From: Mesorhizobium koreense
Lineage (GTDB): Bacteria > Pseudomonadota > Alphaproteobacteria > Rhizobiales > Rhizobiaceae
Direction: 5' to 3'
Assembly: GCF_031656215.1 (NCBI RefSeq)
Contig: NZ_CP134228.1
Coordinates: 2,189,001-2,253,000, forward strand
Length of the DNA stretch: 64,000 nt
A model generated the notes under the pieces. It was not told where the DNA came from, ran no database searches, and saw only the letters and a program-made list of their open reading frames with translations. Positions within the stretch are counted from its first letter, which is position 1; the number at the start of each line of letters is the position of its first letter. A program made the translations under genes and the position numbers. Below, in pieces: positions 37,883 through 46,517 of the stretch.

Positions 37883-38626
37883 TCAGTAGGTGGCGCGGCC
37901 GCCGGTCAGGTCAAAGGTGAAGCCGGTGGTGAAGGAGCATTCCGGCGAGACGATGAAGTCGATCATCGCGGCTGCCTCGTCGAGTTCGCCCGTGCGCTTC
38001 ATCGGGATCTTGTCGGTCATGTACTTGACCTGATGCTCGGGCATGGCCGCCACCATGTCGGTGCGGATCACCGCCGGCGCCAGCGCGTTGATGGTGATGC
38101 CGGTCTCGGCATAATCCTTGCCGGCGCTCTTCACCATGCCGATCAGCCCGGCCTTGGTCGCCGAATAGGCGAGCATGCCGGCATTGCCTTCCTTGCCCGC
38201 GATCGAGGCGACATGCAGGATGCGCCCCTTGCCGTTAGGGAGCATGGCCTTCACCGCCGCGCGGGTCAGCAGGAAGGCGGCGTAGAGGTTGATGCGATAG
38301 ACGCGGTCGAAATCCTCGAGATCGACCTCGTGCGTCGGCATGCCCGTCTTGCCGGTGATGCCAGCGCAATTGACCAGCACCTCCGGCGCGCCGACTTCCG
38401 CAGTGATCTTGGCGAAAGCCTTCTCGACCTCCTCGGGTCGCGAGATGTCGGCGGCGATGGCGATGGCCTTCTTCCCGCCGCCGATGGAAGCCATGGATTT
38501 CTTCAGCAGTTCTTCCTGAAGGTCGATGCCGACGATCCGGTCGCCCTTAGCGGCCAGCCGCTTCGCCACCGCGAGTCCGATGCCGCGCGCCGCGCCGGTG
38601 ATGACCGCGATCCTCTCTTCGCTCAT
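37883..38626 (-). CDS. Short-chain dehydrogenase/reductase (FabG-like)
   Basis: The 247-residue Rossmann enzyme has TGAARGIG (NAD(P) loop), NCAG in place of the usual NNAG, and the catalytic triad region VASIAGKEGNAGMLAYSATKAGL. It starts at ATG 38626, behind GGAGG at about eight bases, rather than at 38671. The substrate is unknown; the sequence resembles FabG and sugar/polyol dehydrogenases. It lies 66 bp downstream of the ligase-like gene on the same strand, probably with separate expression. Confidence 0.85.
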   Translation of the reverse strand: MSEERIAVITGAARGIGLAVAKRLAAKGDRIVGIDLQEELLKKSMASIGGGKKAIAIAADISRPEEVEKAFAKITAEVGAPEVLVNCAGITGKTGMPTHEVDLEDFDRVYRINLYAAFLLTRAAVKAMLPNGKGRILHVASIAGKEGNAGMLAYSATKAGLIGMVKSAGKDYAETGITINALAPAVIRTDMVAAMPEHQVKYMTDKIPMKRTGELDEAAAMIDFIVSPECSFTTGFTFDLTGGRATY

Positions 38627-38692
38627 GCCAATTCCTCCAGTTCGCTTCGCATGCTTGATTTCAGATTGCATCTAGCCTTGCAAGGAGAAGCG

Positions 38693-39964
38693 CTATGCAG
38701 GAACGGCTTTCGGGTGGGCCAGACCGGACGCGTCCGGCACGCCGGCGATCCGCGAGACGTATGGGCGAAGCGCGAAAGCCAGGATGAGGAACATGATGAA
38801 CTGGGGCGAAGTCGAGCGGCCGAGTTCGTTCTCCACCAGATTGCCGACCAGGAACATGTTCGTGTAGCCGAAGGCGAGCGTCAGATACGGGTCCCTGAGA
38901 TTGCCGATCGAGACCATGAACAAAAGCACGATGAACAGGATGGCGAGCAGCAGGAGCAGGATGCCGACAATGCCGCCCCCGATGAGGATGGTGATGTAGC
39001 CATTGTGGAAATTGTCGAGCACCCAGCCGTAGATATCCTTGAAGGCCTGTATGCGTTCCGGAGTCCAGAAGCCTTCTATCCCGAAGCCCAGAAGCATGCG
39101 ATGGCCGAGTTGGTCCAGTCCGTAGAACCACAGCGTGGTGCGGTTGGACGTGTTGATCGTCGTCCCGAGGACGCCGATCTTGTCGGCGGTCAGTTCCAGG
39201 GTCGGAACGATCAGGTTCACCAGCGGCACGACAAGCGCGATGGAAACCAGGAAGACGACACGCTGCATGACGCGCGGAAGATGCGCGAGCACGATCGAGC
39301 CGATGCCGACGCCAGCCGCCAGCAGACCGCCGCGCGAGCCCGAATTGACGAGGCAAATCGCCGCTACCGACATGATCGCCAGCCGCGATAACCAGGCGCC
39401 CCAGCGTTGTCCCGGCTTGCCGGAAAGCGGCAGCGCCAGCGTGGCGACCAGAACCAGCGCCGAGATGTAGCCGAGGCCGTTCTTCTGGCCGGCAATGCCG
39501 CGCCAGTCCCCTTCGAGTTCCCAGCCGGTTTCGATGCCCCTGCCCGGAAAGAGGATCACCACGATCAGCGACAGCACCACGAAGACGACCAGGCAGCGGT
39601 AGAGAATCGGGAGAATCTCGTCCATGCGCTTCATCCGCGCGATGGCGATCGAGACCAGCATGGCCGACAGCACCAGCATCGCCTTTATGAAGGCATTCGT
39701 GGAACCCTCGCTCCAGAAGGCCGAGAGCGCCGTGTAGGACAGGAAGGCGATGAGAAACGTCCAGTCGCCGGCGAGCGAGACGGTCAATCCCCTGGTACGG
39801 TAGGAATGGACGATGATGAGCCCAGAGGCGGCCAGGAAGAGGGCATATTTAAGCAGTTCCGCCTTCGCCCCGAACGCGGTCGTGACGTCGGGCGCCCACA
39901 GCGACAGGATGAAGAGCGCGTAGAGGGCGAAGCTCTCCATTCGCGGCGCGTATCCTACCTGCAT
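38693..39964 (-). CDS. O-antigen ligase/polymerase-like membrane protein
   Basis: The 423-residue product has 10-12 hydrophobic segments and the Wzy_C/O-antigen ligase core: RGIAGQKNGLGYISALVLV, VNSGSRGGLLAAGVGIG, and a large periplasmic loop with LLGFGIEGFWTPERIQ...DNFHNGYITILIGGG. Such proteins polymerise or ligate exopolysaccharide/LPS repeat units (WaaL, ExoQ types). It is divergent from the Wzz/GumC-like gene across 187 bp, which suggests a shared polysaccharide. No glycosyltransferases are present in the window. Confidence 0.85.
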   Translation of the reverse strand: MQVGYAPRMESFALYALFILSLWAPDVTTAFGAKAELLKYALFLAASGLIIVHSYRTRGLTVSLAGDWTFLIAFLSYTALSAFWSEGSTNAFIKAMLVLSAMLVSIAIARMKRMDEILPILYRCLVVFVVLSLIVVILFPGRGIETGWELEGDWRGIAGQKNGLGYISALVLVATLALPLSGKPGQRWGAWLSRLAIMSVAAICLVNSGSRGGLLAAGVGIGSIVLAHLPRVMQRVVFLVSIALVVPLVNLIVPTLELTADKIGVLGTTINTSNRTTLWFYGLDQLGHRMLLGFGIEGFWTPERIQAFKDIYGWVLDNFHNGYITILIGGGIVGILLLLLAILFIVLLFMVSIGNLRDPYLTLAFGYTNMFLVGNLVENELGRSTSPQFIMFLILAFALRPYVSRIAGVPDASGLAHPKAVPA

Positions 39965-40151
39965 CGATCCAGCATCGGCCTCGCCGGCTTCCTTCCCGTG
40001 AATATGGCCCCCGTGAATATGAACCGGTGCAGGCCGCTGCGATCGTTACCGGAAATGGTAAACAAAAGGCATGCGAAACCGATAATTAACCGCGGCCGGT
40101 TACCGTTAAGGAAGGATTTTCCAAGGGTTTGTTCGGGTAGGAGCGCGTTTG

Positions 40152-41708
40152 ATGCTCGAAGGCGAGGCGGCAGCAGAGCAGGCAAACCATGCCGGCATCG
40201 GCCCGGAGACCGTCGCCAGCTATCTCCAGATCGACCTTCCCCGTCTGCTTTTCTGGCTGCGCAGAGGCGTGAAATGGATCGCGCTTGCCGCGTTGATCGG
40301 GCTCATCGTCGGCATGGCCTATGCCAAACTGGCGAAGCCGCGCTACACGGTGACCACCGATATCCTGATCGATCCGAGCGGCCTTCAGATCGTGTCGAAC
40401 GACCTTTTCGGCCAGAGCGAGCAGAAGGACGCGCTTCTCCTCAATGTCGAAAGCAAGCGCCAGACACTTATCTCGGGCAGCGTGCTTCTGAGGGCTATCG
40501 AGGCGCTCGATCTGGAGGACGATCCCGAATTCGTGCCGCCGCCTTCACTGTTATCCAGCGTCCGCGGCCTTTTTGGCGGCAGCGGCAGCGGCGTGCAGCG
40601 CAGCCCGAAGATCACCGCGCTCGAAACCCTGCAGAAGCGGCTGACGGCGCGGCGCGATGAGCGGTCCTTCGTCGTCACCATGTCGGTATGGACCTGGGAT
40701 GCCAGTAAGTCGATCCGGGTTTCCGAGGCCATCATCAAGGCGTTCAGGGAAGAACTCGTGGCGGCGGATACTGCCGGCGCAAGGCGTTCCGTCGATGCGC
40801 TGACGGTTCGCATCGGTGAGTTGAAGGACGATGTGAACAAGGCTGATGAAGCCGTGCAGGCGTTCCGGCGTGAGCACAAGCTGCAGTCGAGTCAGGGCGA
40901 ACTTATCAGTTCGCGCTCCATGTCGCAGATCAACCAGCAGCTTGTCGAGGCGCGGCAAAGGCTGATCGCGGCCGAATCGCGTTATCGTGAGCTTTCCTCG
41001 TCGCATGCGGCAGACGCCGCCGCCACGCAATCGACCACGATCGCGGCGCTGCGCGCGCAATACGCGGCGCTGAAATCCAAGGTCGCGGCACAGTCCAGGG
41101 TACTCGGCCCCTTGCATCCGCAGGTCGTGCAGGAGGGCTCCTCGCTCAGTGCCCTTCAGGCGGAGATCGACGCCGAGGTCAAGCGCGTCGTGCTTGCGGC
41201 GAAGAACGAGCTTGAACAGGCGCGCTCGAACGTGACGGCGCTGGAGACCGAGGCGGCCTCCGCCGGCAAGGACGTGTTCACCGACAATGACGCGCAGGTG
41301 AAGCTCAGGGAGCTCACCCGCGAATCCTCGGCGAAGGCGGCGATCTACGAATCCTTCCTGCTGCGCGCGCGGGAGATTTCCGAGCGTCAGAAGCTCGACA
41401 CCACCAACATACGCGTCATCTCGCCGGCGGTGCTGCCCAAGAGCCGAAGCTGGCCGCCCGGCACGATCCAGGTCGGCGGGTTCGGCGCCATGGCGGGGAT
41501 GGTGCTGGGCATCCTCGGCGTTCTCGGCTTCGGCATCGCATCCGATATGGGCCACGCTCCGTCGCCCCGGATCCTGCTGCCGTCGAGAGAGAAAGCGGAC
41601 CGTCGTCGCCGCGAGACGGTCAGGGAGCCGGAGGCACACAAACCGCCTCCCCCCATCGCGCCTTCCTTGCCGCGCAACGGGCGCGGCGGATCGCTTCTCA
41701 ATATATAA
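40152..41708 (+). CDS. Polysaccharide chain-length/export protein (Wzz/GumC-like), without kinase domain
   Basis: The 518-residue product has an N-terminal membrane helix (about 42-60, IALAALIGLIVGMAYAKL), a periplasmic Wzz domain (RYTVTTDILIDPSG), a long coiled-coil region (about 230-410), a second helix near 455 (GMVLGILGVLGFGIA), and a proline-rich cytoplasmic tail ending GRGGSLLNI. No C-terminal Walker-type tyrosine kinase is present. ATG at 40152, eight bases after TAGGAG, is preferred to TTG at 40149. In the upstream spacer, TAACCG-CGGC-CGGTTA forms a palindrome. Confidence 0.87.
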   Translation: MLEGEAAAEQANHAGIGPETVASYLQIDLPRLLFWLRRGVKWIALAALIGLIVGMAYAKLAKPRYTVTTDILIDPSGLQIVSNDLFGQSEQKDALLLNVESKRQTLISGSVLLRAIEALDLEDDPEFVPPPSLLSSVRGLFGGSGSGVQRSPKITALETLQKRLTARRDERSFVVTMSVWTWDASKSIRVSEAIIKAFREELVAADTAGARRSVDALTVRIGELKDDVNKADEAVQAFRREHKLQSSQGELISSRSMSQINQQLVEARQRLIAAESRYRELSSSHAADAAATQSTTIAALRAQYAALKSKVAAQSRVLGPLHPQVVQEGSSLSALQAEIDAEVKRVVLAAKNELEQARSNVTALETEAASAGKDVFTDNDAQVKLRELTRESSAKAAIYESFLLRAREISERQKLDTTNIRVISPAVLPKSRSWPPGTIQVGGFGAMAGMVLGILGVLGFGIASDMGHAPSPRILLPSREKADRRRRETVREPEAHKPPPPIAPSLPRNGRGGSLLNI

Positions 41709-41733
41709 GCGGCGGGCCTTTCGGCCCGCCGCT
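41708..41733. terminator. Strong hairpin between the Wzz-like gene and minE
   Basis: AGCGGCGGGCC (41708-41718) pairs perfectly with GGCCCGCCGCT (41723-41733) around TTTC. It overlaps the stop codon of the Wzz-like gene and lies 27 bp past the convergent minE end, so it can serve both. There is no clear T-run. Confidence 0.65.
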
Positions 41734-41760
41734 CATCCCCTTCCTGACGGGATATCTTTT

Positions 41761-42021
41761 CTAAGCAGCGATCAGGCCGCCATTCGGGATCTGGACGTCG
41801 ATCTCCAGCGTCGACATCGTGTCGCCGCGGTCCATGGCGATCTGCACATCGTCCTGCCCGACCTGCACATGCTTGGCGATCACGGCCATGATCTCCTCGC
41901 GCAGAATGGCGACAAGATCGGGCTGGCCACGGTTCTTGCGTTCGTAGGCGAGCAGCACCTGCAGGCGCTCGCGGGCCACTGGCGCGCTGCCGCGCCGCTT
42001 GAAGAGATCGAAAAGGGTCAT
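41761..42021 (-). CDS. minE: Cell division topological specificity factor MinE
   Basis: The 86-residue product begins MTLFDLFKRRGSAPVARERLQVLLAYER (membrane-targeting and anti-MinCD helix) and carries the dimerisation domain LREEIMAVIAKHVQVGQDDVQI. It stimulates MinD ATPase and drives pole-to-pole oscillation. The ATG overlaps the minD stop as ATGA. The length is normal. Confidence 0.95.
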   Translation of the reverse strand: MTLFDLFKRRGSAPVARERLQVLLAYERKNRGQPDLVAILREEIMAVIAKHVQVGQDDVQIAMDRGDTMSTLEIDVQIPNGGLIAA

Positions 42022-42833
42022 GCCGCCCTCCTTCCGAACAGCCGGTCGAGGAAGCCCTGTCTCTGGAAGGGAAGCACGACCGGCAGATCTTCGCCTTCCA
42101 GCCGCTTGGCTGCGTCCATGTAGGCGCGAGCGGCGGCATTGGTCGGTTCGCTGAGCGTCACCGGCGAGCCGACATTCGAGGCGCGCAGCACGCCCTGGTT
42201 CTCGGGGATGATGCCCAGCAGCGGCGTCGACAGGATCTCGAGCACATCGTTGATGCTGAGCATCTCGCCGCGCGCGGCGCGGGCCGCGTCGAAACGGGTC
42301 ACGAGGATGTGCTTGGTGACGGTTTCACCGCGTTCTGCCTTCAGCGTACGGGAATCGAGAAGCCCGATGATGCGGTCGGAATCGCGCACCGAACTGACTT
42401 CCGGGTTGGTGACGATGACCGCGTCGTCGGCGTGGCGCATTGCAAGCTGTGCGCCGCGCTCGATGCCAGCCGGGCTGTCGCAGAAGACGTAGTCGAATTT
42501 CTCGCGCAGCGCGCCGATGACTTCGGCCACGCCTTCCTCGGTCAGCGCGTCCTTGTCGCGGGTCTGCGAGGCCGGCAGCAGGAAGAGCGTGTCCACTCGT
42601 TTATCGCGGATCAAAGCCTGTTGGAGCTTGGCGACGCCCTGCGTGACGTTGACGAGGTCGAAGACCACGCGCCGTTCCGCGCCCATGATGAGATCGAGAT
42701 TGCGCAGGCCGACGTCGAAATCGACCAGCGCCACCCGCTTGCCGGTCTGCGCGAGCGCCGCGCCAAGAGCCGCGGTCGACGTTGTCTTGCCGACGCCTCC
42801 CTTGCCTGATGTGACGACCACCACCTTACCCAT
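42018..42833 (-). CDS. minD: Septum-site determining ATPase MinD
   Basis: The 271-residue product from ATG at 42833 has the deviant Walker A KGGVGKTTSTAALG, DFDVGLRNLDLIMGAERR, and CDSPAGIERGAQLAM. The C-terminal membrane-targeting helix is FQRQGFLDRLFGRR. The open frame upstream to 43091 lies in minC and is rejected. It recruits MinC to the membrane. It sits 34 bp after minC and overlaps minE. Confidence 0.95.
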   Translation of the reverse strand: MGKVVVVTSGKGGVGKTTSTAALGAALAQTGKRVALVDFDVGLRNLDLIMGAERRVVFDLVNVTQGVAKLQQALIRDKRVDTLFLLPASQTRDKDALTEEGVAEVIGALREKFDYVFCDSPAGIERGAQLAMRHADDAVIVTNPEVSSVRDSDRIIGLLDSRTLKAERGETVTKHILVTRFDAARAARGEMLSINDVLEILSTPLLGIIPENQGVLRASNVGSPVTLSEPTNAAARAYMDAAKRLEGEDLPVVLPFQRQGFLDRLFGRRAA

Positions 42834-42867
42834 GTTTTTCTCTCCGCATTTGTTTGTTGAACGCCGT

Positions 42868-43635
42868 TCAGTCGAGGGCCGAAACCCAGATCGCTTCATT
42901 GTCGAGGAAAGCCTGGATCGCCCTGCCGCGCGACGACGGCTCCATGTCGTCGGCGGTGCGATACCACCCGTCCACCGCCAGAAGCTCGGCCTCGTTCTTC
43001 CGGCAGAAGATGCGCGCGTCCGGATTGCCCATGACGCCGGCGAAGGCGCGGCCGCGCAATGTCCCGTAGATATGGACGGAGCCGCCGGCAATGATCTCCG
43101 AACCCGAGCCGACGGATCCGAGTACGATCACGTCGCCATGCGGATGGAAGATCGACTGGCCCGAGCGGATCGGCGTGTCGATGATGAGGGTTTTTGCCTC
43201 GACGGCGCGTGCGGGCACGGCCTGTTCATTGGTGTTTGCCGGAGCGCTCGCCGTTTCCGTCTGCCGGCGCTCAGGTTCCCTCTCCTCGACCGTGATCGTA
43301 CGGGCGCCGGTCAGGAGAGGGGGAAGGTCCAGTCCGAGATCGTCGAGGCCATTCGCCTCGATCGCGCAAACGCGGATGCCGCGATCGGCGAGCCCGTCGA
43401 CGAGGTCGATGATCTCCTCGGTGTCGAGCGTGATATGGTTGAGATTAAGGACCACCGGGCGACCGGCGAAGAAGCCAGGAGAATTCTCCGTCCATTGGTC
43501 GAGCCCGTCGAACCATTCCGACAAGGGCGCCTCAGGCGCGAGCGCGAAGGCCACGAAGGAGCGCGCATTGAAGCGGATCTGCTTCCTTGCGACAGACGCG
43601 GAACGGGTATTCCTGAACGGTGCGATATTGTTCAC
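42868..43635 (-). CDS. minC: Septum-site determining protein MinC
   Basis: The 255-residue product has an N-terminal FtsZ-binding domain (IRFNARSFVAFALAPEAPLSEW), a linker rich in Glu, Pro and Ala (about 115-145), and a C-terminal beta-helix domain with SGQSIFHPHGDVIVLGSVGSGSEI and HIYGTLRGRAFAGVMGN. It inhibits FtsZ ring assembly away from midcell. It is the first gene of minC-minD-minE. Confidence 0.94.
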   Translation of the reverse strand: MNNIAPFRNTRSASVARKQIRFNARSFVAFALAPEAPLSEWFDGLDQWTENSPGFFAGRPVVLNLNHITLDTEEIIDLVDGLADRGIRVCAIEANGLDDLGLDLPPLLTGARTITVEEREPERRQTETASAPANTNEQAVPARAVEAKTLIIDTPIRSGQSIFHPHGDVIVLGSVGSGSEIIAGGSVHIYGTLRGRAFAGVMGNPDARIFCRKNEAELLAVDGWYRTADDMEPSSRGRAIQAFLDNEAIWVSALD

Positions 43636-43959
43636 GAGATGGTCCTTACTGATTTGTTAACGCTATGCGCGGCATGGTTAACGGAAAGTAAATGCCATCC
43701 GCCCATGCCGGCTTTTTTTAACGGAATGGAAAGGTGTGCCGAAGCTGAGCGGCATGCGGTGGCGATCGTTTGATCAAGCGGGCGCGGCGGACGCCAACTA
43801 GTCTGAATAATCGTATCAATTGCTATTGATCGTATTAATCGGCCGTGCTTAGCTTGCGCATCGCACTCCGAGGGCGGCCGAACATCGGCTTCAGCTCCGT
43901 CGGCGGTCGCGTGGAGGAGCCAGGCTGCGTCCCGCAGCTTTCGCGCAAGGAGGAACATC
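43636..43959. other. Divergent spacer between minC and the sugar importer
   Basis: I see no gene in these 324 bp. They hold the minC promoter region (A/T-rich at 43640-43700), the operator-like palindrome at 43816-43829 inside an A/T-rich stretch (43805-43842), and AAGGAGGA just before the ATG at 43960. Confidence 0.4.
43816..43829. promoter_or_regulatory. Operator-like palindrome upstream of the sugar importer operon
   Basis: TCAAT-TGCT-ATTGA sits in an A/T-rich promoter-like stretch about 130 bp before the binding-protein gene. The GntR-family regulator at 47553, last in this operon, is the likely ligand. The pairing is inference. Confidence 0.45.
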
Positions 43960-44910
43960 ATGAAACGTATCGCCCTGATGGGAGCGGCCCTCGCTCTCGC
44001 CCTGTCGTCGTTCACCGCGCACGCGGCGGACAAGAAGACGCTCGTCTTCGTCGCCAACGGCGCATCAGATTTCTGGAAGGCGGCCGAGGCCGGTGTGAAG
44101 AAGGCAAACGCGGAACTTCCGAACTACGAAATGCAGTTCAAATATCCGTCGCAGTCGTCGGCGGCGATCCAGCAGCGCCTGATGGACGATCTCGTCGCCG
44201 CCGGCGTTTCCGGCATCATGGTCAGCGCCGTCGATCCGAAGACGGAGACGGAGGCGCTTGCCAAGATCGCCAAGGAAACGCTGCTTCTCACCACCGACAG
44301 CGATGCGCCGAAGAGCGGCCGTGTCGCCTATATCGGCTCGAGCAACGTCGAGGCCGGCAAGCAGGTCGGCGAGATCCTCAAGAAAGCGCTGCCGGACGGC
44401 GGCAAGTGTATGGCCTTCGTCGGTCTGCCCGGCGCTGACAACGCCAAGGAGCGCATCGAGGGCATCAAGGACGTCATCAAGGGCACCAAGATCGAGATCG
44501 TGGATGTGCGCGCCGACGACATCGACATGGCGCGCGCCAAGCGCAATGTCGAGGATACGCTGACGGCGCATCCCGAAGTCAATTGCATGCTCGGCATCTA
44601 TTCCTACAACATCCCGCAGATCTATCAGGCGCTCAAGGAAGCCGGACAGCTCGGCAAGATCACCGTGACCGGCTTCGACGATGATCCGATCACACTCGGC
44701 GGCATCAAGGAGGGGACGGTTGTCGGCACCGTCGTTCAGCAGCCCTTCCTCTGGGGCTACGAGGGCATGAAGGACATGGCCAAGATCCTGGAGGGCGACA
44801 AGTCGTTCATCCCCAGCGACGGGCTGATCATCATCCCGACCAAGGTGGTCGACAAATCGAGCGTCGACGAATACGCCAAGGAACTCGCCAAGATGCAGGG
44901 CAAAGGCTGA
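43960..44910 (+). CDS. Sugar ABC transporter substrate-binding protein (RbsB/XylF-like)
   Basis: The 316-residue product has a Sec signal (MKRIALMGAALALALSS, cleavage after FTAHA). The mature part is a type 1 binding protein of the ribose/xylose/galactose group (TLVFVANGASDFWKAAEAGV, PKTETEALAKIA, VTGFDDDPITLGGIKEG). AAGGAGGAAC precedes the ATG. The downstream galactose-dehydrogenase-like and AraD1-like genes suggest galactose, arabinose or a related sugar as ligand. Confidence 0.9.
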   Translation: MKRIALMGAALALALSSFTAHAADKKTLVFVANGASDFWKAAEAGVKKANAELPNYEMQFKYPSQSSAAIQQRLMDDLVAAGVSGIMVSAVDPKTETEALAKIAKETLLLTTDSDAPKSGRVAYIGSSNVEAGKQVGEILKKALPDGGKCMAFVGLPGADNAKERIEGIKDVIKGTKIEIVDVRADDIDMARAKRNVEDTLTAHPEVNCMLGIYSYNIPQIYQALKEAGQLGKITVTGFDDDPITLGGIKEGTVVGTVVQQPFLWGYEGMKDMAKILEGDKSFIPSDGLIIIPTKVVDKSSVDEYAKELAKMQGKG

Positions 44911-44986
44911 CGCGCTATAGAAGAAGCTACGGCGTCGGCGGCCTTTTCGCCGGCGTCCGCCGATCGTCACGCCGGAGGCCATTCCA

Positions 44987-46507
44987 TTGGAGCCGTTCCT
45001 CGAACTGGAAGGGATCAGCAAGACCTATCCGGGCGTGCAGGCGCTTTCGGATGTGAGCCTGTCGGTGGCGCCGGGCGAGGTGATCGGCCTCATCGGCGAG
45101 AATGGCGCCGGCAAGTCGACGCTGATGAAAATCCTCGGCGGCGTGGCGGAAGCGACCGTCGGCACGATCCGCATCGACGGGGAAAGCCGCAAGGCGCTGA
45201 CGGTGAAGGAGGCGAGCGCCGCCGGCATTGCTTTCGTGCACCAGGAACTCAACCTCTTCGATAATCTGGATGCCGCGGCCAACGTCTTCATCGGCAGGGA
45301 GCCGCGGACGCCGTTCCTCAAGCTGGTGGACCGCAAGCGGCTCAAGGCCGCCGTGCAGCCGCTGATGGACCGGCTCGGCGTCGATTTCTCTCCGGAGACG
45401 CCTGTTGCCGAACTGTCGATCGCGCAGCGGCAGCTTCTCGAGATCATCAAGGCGCTTTCGCTCGACGCGCGCGTCGTTATCATGGACGAGCCGACTTCCA
45501 GCCTCACCGTGTCGGAAACGCGCCGGCTGCTCTCCGTGATCGAGGAGTTGAAGAGGAACGGCGTTGCCATCATCTTCATCTCGCATCGGCTGAACGAGGT
45601 GAAGGAATGTGCCGACCGCGTGGTGGTGCTGCGCGACGGCAGGATCAGCGGTCGGCTCCGGGGCGACGAGATCACGCATGACGCCATGATCCGGCTGATG
45701 ATCGGCCGTGACCTGAAAGCGCTCTATACGCCGCCGGCCGCGCCACCCGGTGAGGCGATGCTGGAGCTTACCGGCGTCCGCACCGATGCATTCCCCGACA
45801 GTAAGGTCGATCTTGCTCTCCATCGCGGGGAAATCCTTGGCCTTGCCGGGCTGATCGGCGCCGGCCGCACCGAACTTGCGCGCACGCTTTTCGGCATCGA
45901 TCGGCCGCTCGGCGGGGCGATCCGGCTGGAGGGCCGGGAAATCGTAGTGAATTCGCCGAGCGAGGCGATCGCAGAGGGAATCTACCTCATCCCCGAGGAT
46001 CGCAAGCAATCGAGCCTCATTCTCGAAGACACCATCACCGCCAACATCTCACTTGCCAACATTCGCGCCTTCGCGCCTTCCGGCTTCGTCAATTCCGCGC
46101 TCGAAGAAAAGAACGCCATGGCTCAATGCCGGGCGCTTCGCATCAAGGCTCCGAACGTTTCGACGCCGGCCGGCAGTCTTTCGGGCGGCAACCAGCAGAA
46201 GGTGGTGCTCGGTAAATGGCTGTCGATGAAGCCGCGAATCCTCATTTTCGACGAACCGACGCGGGGCATAGACGTCGGCTCCAAGAATGAGATCTATATG
46301 CTGATGCGTGGCCTGGCCGACAGCGGCGTCGGCGTGCTGATGATCTCGAGCGACATGGAAGAGGTGGTCGGCGTCAGCGACCGCATGGCCGTCATGCATG
46401 AAGGAGCGATCGCCGGCATTCTTTCGCGCGACCGCTTCAGCGAGGAAGCGGTCATGCAGCTTGCCGTCGGCCACGGCGACCACGCCGCCCCCAGCACCGC
46501 CCATTGA
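44987..46507 (+). CDS. Sugar ABC transporter ATP-binding protein with two ABC domains (RbsA/MglA-like)
   Basis: The 506-residue product has a first ABC domain with Walker A GENGAGKST, signature LSIAQRQL and Walker B VVIMDEPTSSLT. In the second, Walker A is degenerate (GLIGAGRTEL) and the signature is LSGGNQQKV, as usual in this family. TTG at 44987 is the likely start, because GGAGG lies eight bases upstream and no ATG fits the family N-terminus. It lies 76 bp after the binding protein. Confidence 0.92.
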   Translation: MEPFLELEGISKTYPGVQALSDVSLSVAPGEVIGLIGENGAGKSTLMKILGGVAEATVGTIRIDGESRKALTVKEASAAGIAFVHQELNLFDNLDAAANVFIGREPRTPFLKLVDRKRLKAAVQPLMDRLGVDFSPETPVAELSIAQRQLLEIIKALSLDARVVIMDEPTSSLTVSETRRLLSVIEELKRNGVAIIFISHRLNEVKECADRVVVLRDGRISGRLRGDEITHDAMIRLMIGRDLKALYTPPAAPPGEAMLELTGVRTDAFPDSKVDLALHRGEILGLAGLIGAGRTELARTLFGIDRPLGGAIRLEGREIVVNSPSEAIAEGIYLIPEDRKQSSLILEDTITANISLANIRAFAPSGFVNSALEEKNAMAQCRALRIKAPNVSTPAGSLSGGNQQKVVLGKWLSMKPRILIFDEPTRGIDVGSKNEIYMLMRGLADSGVGVLMISSDMEEVVGVSDRMAVMHEGAIAGILSRDRFSEEAVMQLAVGHGDHAAPSTAH

Positions 46508-46517
46508 AGGACCCGCC

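Noticed and set aside
37724-39391. Plus-strand open frame of 555 codons
   Set aside because: It is antisense to the SDR and the ligase-like gene and begins within a repeat element.
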